Shown piece after piece: positions 26,285 to 32,531 of a DNA stretch of 64,000 nt. The notes beneath the pieces are model-generated. The model saw only the letters and a program-made list of their open reading frames with translations, was not told the origin of the DNA and searched no databases. The translations under genes and the position numbers were made by a program. Source of the DNA: JACVRW01 sp963850205 (lineage in GTDB: Bacteria; Actinomycetota; Thermoleophilia; Solirubrobacterales; Thermoleophilaceae); assembly GCA_963850205.1 (NCBI GenBank), contig CAWKKJ010000015.1, positions 434,001 to 498,000 of the forward strand. Reading direction: 5' to 3'. How positions within the stretch are numbered: position 1 is the first letter of the stretch; every line of letters begins with the position of its first letter.

Positions 26285-27651
26285 TCCAGCTCGCGCACGG
26301 GATATCCCTCCGAGCCGACCTGCCGCTACCGGAGTGGTTGTTTCTGTGGGCGGCGGCGATGGTGCTGGTGGTGTCGTTCGTCGCGCTGGCCGTCCTCTGG
26401 CCCGCGCCGCGCCTGCAGCGCGAGGACTGGCGCCCGCTGCCGGGCGGGCTCGGGCGGCAGCTCGCCGGCCGGCCTGCGGAGATCGTGTGCGGCGCCATCG
26501 GTGTCCTGCTTCTCGTCGCCGTGGTCTACACCGGGCTGCGCGGGACCCAGAGCTCGCCCGCGAACTTCGCTCCCACCTTCGTCTACGTGATCTTCTGGCT
26601 CGGCCTCGTGCCGGTGAGCCTGCTGCTCGGCGACGTGTTCAAGGCCTTCAACCCCTGGCGGGCGGTCGGGCGTGCCGTCGGCTGGACCGCCAAGTCGCTC
26701 ACCAGGGGAGAGATGCCGGCGCCGCTCGCCTACCCGGAGCGGCTGGGTCGCTGGCCGGCGGTGGCGGGGCTGTTCGCCTTCGCCGCCCTGGAGCTCGTGG
26801 CCTCCAACGGCGATCAGCCCGAGCCGCTGGCCATCGCCACCCTCATCTACTCGGCGCTCACCTTCATCGCGATGGCGCTCTACGGCGTGGAGACCTGGAC
26901 GGAGCGCGGCGAGGCCTTCTCCGTGTATTTCAACCTGTTCTCGCGCCTCTCGCCGATCGAGACCCGCGACGGCGTCGTCGGTCGGCGCAAGCCGCTGTCC
27001 GGCCTTCCCAACCTCCCGACGCTGCCGGGCACGGTGATGCTGCTCGCGGTGATGATCGGCTCGGTCACCTTCGACGGCGCGTCCGAGGCTGCGCTCTGGA
27101 CCAGTGTCGCCCCCGACATCGCGGATTTCTTCGGCGACCTCGGGCTGTCGCCGCAGCGATCCCTCGAGGCCGCCTTTCTCGTCGGCCTGCTCGCGGCCAT
27201 CCTCTTGGTCTACGGCTTCTACCGCCTCGGTGTCCTGGGGGCCAAGAGCGTGGGCGGCGGCTTCTCCACCCGCCGGCTCGCCAACGCGTTCGTGCACACG
27301 TTGGTCCCGATCGCGCTCGCCTACGTGGCTGCTCACTACCTGACCCTGCTGGTGTTCCAGGGCCAGGCGATTGTCTTCCTGGCCTCCGATCCGCTGGGCG
27401 ACGGCGCCAACCTGTTCGGCACGGCCGACAACCAGATCGACTTCGGCGTGATCGGAAGCAACGCGACCTGGTATTGGCAGGTGGCCTTCGTGGTGGCCGG
27501 CCACGTGACCGCGCTCACGCTCGCGCACGACCGCGCCCTCTCCCTCTACGACCGCGCCCGGGAGGCGGTCCGGTCGCAGTACTGGCTGCTGCTGGTGATG
27601 GTGGGCTTCACCACCCTGGCGCTGTGGCTGCTCTCCCAGGCCAACGCATGA
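26281..27651 (+). CDS. Large polytopic membrane protein of unknown function
   Basis: 456 aa with roughly ten hydrophobic segments; the GTG start overlaps the cupredoxin-like stop by four bases. Notable conserved-looking pieces are DVFKAFNPWRAVGRA, FNLFSRLSPIETRDG and VGHVTALTLAHDR-like AGHVTALTLAHDRAL near the end. Similar actinobacterial proteins are sometimes labelled fenitrothion hydrolase in databases; I cannot support an enzymatic role from sequence. Coupling to a cupredoxin-like protein suggests a metal- or redox-related membrane function. Confidence 0.75.
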   Translation: MIQLAHGISLRADLPLPEWLFLWAAAMVLVVSFVALAVLWPAPRLQREDWRPLPGGLGRQLAGRPAEIVCGAIGVLLLVAVVYTGLRGTQSSPANFAPTFVYVIFWLGLVPVSLLLGDVFKAFNPWRAVGRAVGWTAKSLTRGEMPAPLAYPERLGRWPAVAGLFAFAALELVASNGDQPEPLAIATLIYSALTFIAMALYGVETWTERGEAFSVYFNLFSRLSPIETRDGVVGRRKPLSGLPNLPTLPGTVMLLAVMIGSVTFDGASEAALWTSVAPDIADFFGDLGLSPQRSLEAAFLVGLLAAILLVYGFYRLGVLGAKSVGGGFSTRRLANAFVHTLVPIALAYVAAHYLTLLVFQGQAIVFLASDPLGDGANLFGTADNQIDFGVIGSNATWYWQVAFVVAGHVTALTLAHDRALSLYDRAREAVRSQYWLLLVMVGFTTLALWLLSQANA

Positions 27652-27677
27652 CGCCGGCTTTGCGAACATAGAGGGCC

Positions 27678-27815
27678 ATGCTCGTCATCGCGCACGCGGG
27701 CCATTGGCTGACCACGATCGCCTACTTCGTACCGGTGGTCGGATTCCTGGGCTGGCTCATCGTCACCCAGGTGCGCGATCGTAGAAGCCGCCACCGGGAG
27801 GGAGCATCACGATGA
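27678..27815 (+). CDS. 45-aa single-pass membrane protein
   Basis: An ATG at 27678 opens a 45-codon frame beginning MLVIAHAGHWLTTIAYFVP, one hydrophobic helix (about residues 10-32) and a basic tail RDRRSRHREGASR. Its TGA overlaps the ppk2 ATG as ATGA. Position between the large membrane protein and ppk2 with tight coupling argues for a real gene, likely a small subunit of the 26281-27651 protein. Confidence 0.65.
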   Translation: MLVIAHAGHWLTTIAYFVPVVGFLGWLIVTQVRDRRSRHREGASR

Positions 27816-28642
27816 CCAAGGAAGCCGCGAGCCCCGTCGAGCTCGACGACGCCGAGGCGAAGCCATCCAAGCTGAAGAAGAAGAAGTACGAGAAGGAGCT
27901 CGCGGACCTGCAGCTCGAGCTGGTGAAGCTCCAGCACTGGGTCAAGCACGCCGGCCTTCGCGTGGCGCTGGTGTTCGAAGGCCGCGACGCCGCCGGCAAG
28001 GGCGGAACCATCAAGCGCATCATCGAGCCGCTGAACCCCCGAGGAGCCAGGATCGTCGCCCTCGGGACGCCGACCGAGCAGGAGAAGACCCAGTGGTACT
28101 TCCAGCGCTACATCGAGCATCTGCCTGCGGCGGGCGAGATGGTCGTCTTCGACCGCTCCTGGTACAACCGCGCCGGTGTCGAGCGGGTGATGGGCTTCTG
28201 CAGCGATGAGGAGTACTGGGAGTTCATGCACACCTGTCCGGAGTTCGAGCGCATGCTCGTGCGTGACGGGGTCCTCCTTCGCAAGTATTGGTTCTCGGTG
28301 AGCGACCACGAGCAGGAGAGCCGCTTCCAGAAGCGCTCGTTGGACCCGAAGCGGCGCTGGAAGCTCAGCCCGATGGACCTGGAGTCACGCGACCTGTGGG
28401 TGGAGTACTCGCGGGCCAAGGACGAGATGTTCCGCTACACCCACACGCCCGAGGCGCCCTGGTACACCGTGGAGGCCGACGACAAGCGCCGGGCCCGCCT
28501 GAACTGCATCGCCCACGTCCTCGACAGCATCGACTACGAGGACGTGCTGCCCGAACCGCTCGAGCTCACGCCGCGCCCCAAGCAGGAGGACTACGAGCGT
28601 CCGCCGCGTGAGGCGAACACGGTGATCCTCGAGAAGTACTGA
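27812..28642 (+). CDS. ppk2: Polyphosphate kinase 2
   Basis: 276-aa class I PPK2. Walker A GRDAAGKGG (residues 57-65), lid-region GTPTEQEKTQWYFQRY, Walker B FDRSWYNRAGVERVMGF (Asp114-Arg115), and FWFSVSDHEQESRF-like KYWFSVSDHEQESRF. PPK2 enzymes use polyphosphate to phosphorylate ADP/GDP or the reverse. The Lys-rich N-terminal leader (KPSKLKKKKYEKEL) precedes the core. Co-transcribed with the cupredoxin-like operon, and separate from the ppk1 locus, so the genome has both polyphosphate kinase types. Confidence 0.93.
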   Translation: MTKEAASPVELDDAEAKPSKLKKKKYEKELADLQLELVKLQHWVKHAGLRVALVFEGRDAAGKGGTIKRIIEPLNPRGARIVALGTPTEQEKTQWYFQRYIEHLPAAGEMVVFDRSWYNRAGVERVMGFCSDEEYWEFMHTCPEFERMLVRDGVLLRKYWFSVSDHEQESRFQKRSLDPKRRWKLSPMDLESRDLWVEYSRAKDEMFRYTHTPEAPWYTVEADDKRRARLNCIAHVLDSIDYEDVLPEPLELTPRPKQEDYERPPREANTVILEKY

Positions 28643-28798
28643 GCCTGGATCCACCGATCCTGACGGCGTTTCCGCGCCGGATCGCCTTCGCCAGGGATCC
28701 CCGTCTCGCTCGCGAGGGTGCACCCTCGCTCCGCTCGCCGTCGCCCCCTGGCTCGGCCCCCGGCGCGGAAACGCATGACAGTTCCGGGGATCCAGGCT
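28642..28798. repeat. 157-bp imperfect palindrome downstream of ppk2
   Basis: Four nested arm pairs: AGCCTGGATCC (28642-28652 with 28788-28798), a 15-bp pair GCGTTTCCGCGCCGG (28666-28680 with 28760-28774), GCCAGGG/CCCTGGC (28690-28696 with 28746-28752), and at the centre the perfect 18-bp palindrome GCGAGGGTGCACCCTCGC (28712-28729). Intervening segments are equal in length (13 nt each between the first two arms). It overlaps the last base of ppk2 and lies before the glsB promoter. It may be a terminator, a mobile palindromic repeat or a structured RNA. Confidence 0.7.
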
Positions 28799-28872
28799 GA
28801 GCCCCCTCGGGGTAACGATTCGGCCCGGGCGGCGTAGATTCGAAACCACTGGTCTAGCAGGAGGTTTCGCCA

Positions 28873-29172
28873 ATGATCGGAGCACTGCTCCTCGGTTTGG
28901 TCGCCGGTTTCCTGGGTCGCGCGCTCGTGCCCAACGACGCCTTCTCGCACCTGAGCGGGCCGCGGTCGTGGCTCGTGTCGATCGCCCTGGGCCTGGTGGG
29001 CGCCGCGGTGGGCTGGCTCATCTTCACGGCCGGCCTGGGCATCGGCGACGACGCCATGTTCGACTGGGGCGGGATCATCAGCGCCCTGATCGGCGTGGTG
29101 ATCGTGCTGCTGGTCGCCGGGTTCGTGATGCGCCGCGTGGGCGGCGGCCGCGGGCCGGCGCCGGCTGCGTGA
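28873..29172 (+). CDS. GlsB/YeaQ/YmgE family stress membrane protein
   Basis: 99 aa with three hydrophobic helices: MIGALLLGLVAGFLGRALVP, SWLVSIALGLVGAAVGWLIF and GGIISALIGVVIVLLVAGFV. Gly-rich first helix and the conserved LGLVGAAVGW are the family marks. A good ribosome site (AGGAGG) sits upstream of the ATG. Members are general-stress membrane proteins of uncertain function. Monocistronic by spacing. Confidence 0.85.
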   Translation: MIGALLLGLVAGFLGRALVPNDAFSHLSGPRSWLVSIALGLVGAAVGWLIFTAGLGIGDDAMFDWGGIISALIGVVIVLLVAGFVMRRVGGGRGPAPAA

Positions 29173-29381
29173 GCAGAGTCACACACGCCCTCTCAGCCTC
29201 GGTGGTAGGTTCCCTGCCGGCGCAGTCCTGCGCCTAACCCTCGATTCCGGCGCTCACGCCGCCGGCTCCGCGGGGGCAAAGGGAGCTCGAGCTCTCGGGG
29301 CGCCGGTCGTTTGTTGCCCTTTCTGGCGGGGCGCCGTGAGCGTGAGTCGCGGGGCGCCGCCAGTGGAAAAGGGAGCATCAA
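29173..29381 (+). promoter_or_regulatory. Structured 209-bp intergenic leader with GGGGCGCCG triplication
   Basis: No convincing coding frame. A GGCGCAG-TC-CTGCGCC hairpin (29219-29234) follows glsB. Further on, GGGGCGCCG occurs three times (about 29297, 29329 and 29351), GAGCTCGAGCTC is a perfect 12-bp palindrome (near 29283), and CTGGCGG (29323-29329) pairs with CCGCCAG (29357-29363) just before the ribosome site GGGAG of the next gene. Possible structured leader or regulator-binding region for the 29382 gene. Confidence 0.4.
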
Positions 29382-30047
29382 ATGACCAGGCAGAGATCGT
29401 TCAAGCGCCTCGTTCGCACGCGGATGGAGAAGACGGGCGAGAGCTATACGACGGCACGCTCGTCACTGCTTGCCGCGCATGAGCGTCCGGGCACCGAGGC
29501 ACCGCCGCTGGCGACCTCCGACGAGGAGATTCGCCGCAGGACCGGGCGAGGCTGGGAGGAGTGGTTCGATCTCCTCGACGACTGGGGCGCGGCTGAGCGG
29601 CCGCACCGCGAGGTCGCGCGCCAGGTCGCGAGCGAGCTGGGGATCGAGCCGCTCGTCTGGGAGGCCCAGGCGGTCACCGTCAGCTACGAGCGCGTCCGGG
29701 GCCTGCGCGAGGTCGGAGAGCGCCCGTCAGGGTTCTCGGTCACCGCGCAGAAGACCGTGGCGGTGCCGGTGGATCGCCTCTACGACGCCTTCGTCGAAGA
29801 GTCCCTGCGTGACCGCTGGCTACCCGACGCGGAGCTGCGCGAGCGCACCGCGACCAAGCCGAAGTCGGCCCGCTTCGACTGGGCCGACGGCACGACCCGC
29901 GTGATCGTGAGCTTCGAGTCCCGCGGCGCGGGCAAGAGCACCGCCGCGCTCGAGCACGAGCGGCTGGCCGACGCCGAGGAGGCGGAGCGGATGAGGGCCT
30001 ACTGGCGAGAGCGGATCACGACGCTGAAGGAGGTGCTGGAGCGATGA
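29382..30047 (+). CDS. DUF4287/SRPBCC-type protein
   Basis: 221 aa. The N-terminal half has KRLVRTRMEKTGESYTTARSSL and GRGWEEWFDLLDDWGAAERPHREVARQV, the helical pattern seen in DUF4287 proteins. The C-terminal half (from about residue 118, VTAQKTVAVPVDRLYDAFVEESLRDRWL) is an SRPBCC/AHSA1-like helix-grip fold expected to bind a small hydrophobic ligand. Overlaps the VOC gene by four bases, so the two form a pair. Function unknown. Confidence 0.8.
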   Translation: MTRQRSFKRLVRTRMEKTGESYTTARSSLLAAHERPGTEAPPLATSDEEIRRRTGRGWEEWFDLLDDWGAAERPHREVARQVASELGIEPLVWEAQAVTVSYERVRGLREVGERPSGFSVTAQKTVAVPVDRLYDAFVEESLRDRWLPDAELRERTATKPKSARFDWADGTTRVIVSFESRGAGKSTAALEHERLADAEEAERMRAYWRERITTLKEVLER

Positions 30048-30400
30048 GCGCCATCAGCGAGATCGGAACCGTGATCGTTCCCGTGAGCGATCAGGACAAG
30101 GCGCTTGAGTTCTACGTGGACACGCTCGGCTTCGAGGTGCGGATCGACGGCGCGTTCGGCGAGGGCCGGCGCTGGCTGGAGGTCGCGCCGCCGGGCGCGG
30201 CCACCACGATCGCGCTCGTCCCCGGCGACGGGCTCGAGGTGAGCTTCACGACCGCCGACGCCGGGGCCGACCACGCCGAGCTGCGGGCCAAGAGGGTCGA
30301 CGCGGACGACGAGGTCATCCACATGGGCGAGGGCGTGCCGCCGATGTTCACCTTCCGCGATCCCGACGGCAATCGCTTCCGGATGGTGGAGCGAGGCTGA
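30044..30400 (+). CDS. VOC family (glyoxalase-like) protein
   Basis: 118 aa, a single vicinal-oxygen-chelate domain: TVIVPVSDQDKALEFYVDTL, GFEVRIDGAFGEGRRWLEV, and the C-terminal GVPPMFTFRDPDGNRFRMVE with the DPDGN turn and final Glu metal ligand. A metal-dependent lyase, dioxygenase or binding protein; substrate unknown. Translationally coupled to the DUF4287/SRPBCC gene. Confidence 0.88.
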   Translation: MSAISEIGTVIVPVSDQDKALEFYVDTLGFEVRIDGAFGEGRRWLEVAPPGAATTIALVPGDGLEVSFTTADAGADHAELRAKRVDADDEVIHMGEGVPPMFTFRDPDGNRFRMVERG

Positions 30401-30415
30401 AGCTTGGGGTTGGTG

Positions 30416-30445
30416 TGCCGCCGCGGCGTCTTTGCCGCGGCGGCA
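30416..30445. terminator. Bidirectional hairpin terminator between VOC and ABM genes
   Basis: Perfect 12-bp stem TGCCGCCGCGGC / GCCGCGGCGGCA (30416-30427, 30434-30445) with loop GTCTTT, extended outside by GGTTG/CAACC. It fills the gap between two convergent genes, the expected place of a shared terminator. Confidence 0.8.
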
Positions 30446-30448
30446 TGC

Positions 30449-30766
30449 TCAACCGACCGGGTCCACCCGGCCGGCCACCTCGTAGTGGGCGACCGTCCGG
30501 TCGGCCTCGATGAGGTAGCGGTCGTCCTCGGGGTAGTGGACGGAGGCCTCGACGTCGTCACCGGCGAAGCGGCGCACGTCATCGAGCGAGTCCCACAGCG
30601 TGAAGGTCACGAACTCGGTGCGGTCCTCGTCTTCGCGGCGCAGCATCCAGGCCCCGCGGTTGCCGGGCGTGGCGGCGTAGCCGGCGATCCCGGTGTCGAG
30701 GATGTAGGCGGCGTAGGCGTCGCTGTCCTCGCGGCGCACGACCCCGCGCCAGACGCGGGCGATCAC
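30449..30766 (-). CDS. Antibiotic-biosynthesis-monooxygenase (ABM) domain protein
   Basis: 105 aa, ferredoxin-like alpha/beta ABM fold: MIARVWRGVVRREDSDAYAA, GNRGAWMLRREDEDRTEFVTF, TLWDSLDDVRRFAGDD, and DRYLIEADRTVAHYEVAG. Usually dimeric; may be a small monooxygenase or a ligand-binding protein. It is last in the leftward gene series that starts at the DHFR-like gene. Confidence 0.82.
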   Translation of the reverse strand: MIARVWRGVVRREDSDAYAAYILDTGIAGYAATPGNRGAWMLRREDEDRTEFVTFTLWDSLDDVRRFAGDDVEASVHYPEDDRYLIEADRTVAHYEVAGRVDPVG

Positions 30767-30784
30767 GCCGCCACCGCGGCTTCG

Positions 30785-31339
30785 TCAGTCGCGGTCGCGC
30801 CGATAGCGGTAGTCCGGCCGGTAGCCCAGCAGCCGTCCGAGCCCGGCCAGCGGGCCGAAGATCAGCTTCTGGAGCGCCAGCGGAGGCCGCACGAAGTAGA
30901 TCTCGTCCTCGAACTCGCGCACGATCATCGCCCCCTGCAGCGGGTTCTTGGGAATGCCCGCCTTCGTGGTCTTCCCGTCGCGGGCCAGCCCGGCCAGCGC
31001 CTCGAAGGCGATCTCGGTCCTGAGCGCGGGCCTGAAGTCCACCAGCACATGCACCTCGCCTTCGCCCGCGTTCCAGGCCGCGTGGGGCGCGCCCGCCGCA
31101 GCCTCGATGACCTCGCCGGCTTCGTGGGTGCCCTCGACCCGTCCACGCGCAGTCCCAGCCGGCCCGAGACCACCTCGAAGCGCTCGGCCTGAAGGCGGTG
31201 GATGCGGTCCCGTGGTCCAGCCCGGCGCGGCGATCCAATCGACCTGGAGCAGCTCACCATCGGTCTCCGCCGCGGTCCGGCGAAACACGGTGCGCAGCCC
31301 CGTCGCCGGGTTCACGAGCTCGTCGCCTGCTCTTGCCAT
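30785..31339 (-). pseudogene. Cupin-domain protein gene with two compensating frameshifts
   Basis: From the ATG at 31339 the protein reads ARAGDELVNPATGLRTVFRR...DWIAAPGWTTG, then continues convincingly only in another frame (IHRLQAERFEVVSGRLGLRV) for about 20 codons before returning to the first frame (GTHEAGEVIEAAAGAPHAAW, GEVHVLVDFRPALRT). So one indel lies near 31197-31205 and a compensating one near 31132-31145. The restored product is a ~184-aa single cupin with the ERFEVVSG metal-binding strand and a membrane-associated C-terminal tail. Either errors or a mildly altered gene. Confidence 0.75.
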
Positions 31340-31353
31340 CTCTTGCTCTCCTC

Positions 31354-31830
31354 TCAGCCGCTCAGGGCGACGGTCAGGGCGCCGGCCGCGGCCAGAGCCG
31401 CCGCCGTCCGGACGTGATTGAAGGTCGTCCAGCTGCCCACCCACGCGTGCCAGGTGCCGGTCGCGGCCCGCTCGGGCTCCAGCTTCTCGAGCTGGTTGTT
31501 CAGGGGGACGTTGCCCGCCAGGGTCACGCCGACCGTGCCCAGGACGTAGAGCGCAGCCCCCGCGATGATCAACGCCGCCGGACGCTCGGCCGAGGTGAAG
31601 GCGGCCCAGGCGATCAGGCCCAGCGCCGCGAGCGCAGTCCCGAACAGGGCCGTCATGAACGCCGGGGTGACGGCCAGCTGGTTGATCGACTGCATCGCTC
31701 CGACGCCCTCGGCGGCAGGCAGGCGCCTCAGCGCAGGCATCACGAACGTGGAGAAGGCGAAGAACACGCCTGCCACCAGCCCGCACCCCAGCGCGGTGGC
31801 CAGGGTCACCGCGTAGGGGAGGCCGGTCAT
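31354..31830 (-). CDS. DUF1772 (anthrone-oxygenase-like) membrane protein
   Basis: 158 aa, four hydrophobic helices, with the DUF1772 marks ALGCGLVAGVFFAFSTFVMPAL near the start, AMQSINQLAVTPAFM, and the conserved NVPLNNQLEKLEPE followed by WHAWVGSWTTFNHVRT. Family members are small integral membrane proteins, some fungal relatives being anthrone oxygenases; bacterial function is unclear. Its start overlaps the DHFR-like stop by four bases. Confidence 0.88.
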   Translation of the reverse strand: MTGLPYAVTLATALGCGLVAGVFFAFSTFVMPALRRLPAAEGVGAMQSINQLAVTPAFMTALFGTALAALGLIAWAAFTSAERPAALIIAGAALYVLGTVGVTLAGNVPLNNQLEKLEPERAATGTWHAWVGSWTTFNHVRTAAALAAAGALTVALSG

Positions 31831-32468
31831 CGCGGGGAGCCCTCCAGGGCCTCTCGCCGCTCCTCGAGGGCGAACGACCCCTGGCGCACCTCGCCGGCGC
31901 GCCGGTAGCTCGCGATGATCACGCCGGTGGTGGAGATCTTCGACGCGGCGAGCTCCAGCCCGGCCGGGATGGCGCCCTCGCCGAACAGCCGCTTGCCGGT
32001 GCCCAGGACCACGGGGAAGATCACCAAGCGGAACTCGTCCACCAGGTCGTGCGCGAGCAACCCCTGGATCAGCTTCCAGCTGCCGTGCACCTGGAGCTCG
32101 GGCCCATCCTGTTCCTTGAGCCGGATCACCGCGTCCGCCAGACCGCCCTCGAGCAGCTCCGAGTCACTCCACTCGAGGCTCTGGAGGGTGGTCGAGGCGA
32201 CGTACTTGGTCGCGTCGTTCAGCAGGTCGGCTCCGGGCTCGTCGGTGTGAGGCCAGTGGGCGGCGAAGATCTCGTAGGTCTTGCGGCCCAGCAGTAGGTC
32301 GAAGGGTGGCCGCATGGACTCGCCCAGGGCCTCCTCCATGACGCCGTCCCAGTACTCGACTGACCAGCCGCCGTGGTCGAAGCCCCCGCTTCTGTCCTCC
32401 TCCGGGCCGCCCGGGGCCTGCATCACGCCGTCGAGGCTTACGAATGTCTGTGTCACCAGTTTCCTCAT
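31827..32468 (-). CDS. Dihydrofolate reductase family (RibD C-terminal-like) protein
   Basis: 213 aa of the RibD_C/DHFR-like family: KLVTQTFVSLDGVMQAPGG, FDLLLGRKTYEIFAAHWPH, ELQVHGSWKLIQGLLAHDLV and FRLVIFPVVLGTGKRLFGEG. These stand-alone proteins bind NADPH and reduce unidentified substrates; they are not the folate-essential DHFR. First gene of the DHFR-DUF1772-cupin-ABM series. A putative -10 hexamer TAGCGT lies about 6 bp upstream of its ATG, so its mRNA may be leaderless. Confidence 0.88.
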   Translation of the reverse strand: MRKLVTQTFVSLDGVMQAPGGPEEDRSGGFDHGGWSVEYWDGVMEEALGESMRPPFDLLLGRKTYEIFAAHWPHTDEPGADLLNDATKYVASTTLQSLEWSDSELLEGGLADAVIRLKEQDGPELQVHGSWKLIQGLLAHDLVDEFRLVIFPVVLGTGKRLFGEGAIPAGLELAASKISTTGVIIASYRRAGEVRQGSFALEERREALEGSPR

Positions 32469-32497
32469 GGCACGACGCTAGGCCCCGCTCCCGGCCT

Positions 32498-32531
32498 GCG
32501 CGTCGGGGAGCTCCCCGATTCTGCTCCCTGA
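32498..32531 (-). promoter_or_regulatory. 34-bp operator-like repeat, copy A (upstream of DHFR-like gene)
   Basis: These 34 bp are identical to 36299-36332. The core is the 14-bp perfect palindrome CGGGGAGCTCCCCG (32504-32517). On the minus strand a -10-like TAGCGT (32480-32475) follows 23 bp after the palindrome, placing the palindrome at the upstream edge of the -35 region, the position used by LuxR-type activators. It abuts the 3' end of the LAL regulator gene. Inference: activator box for the LAL regulator. Confidence 0.65.
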
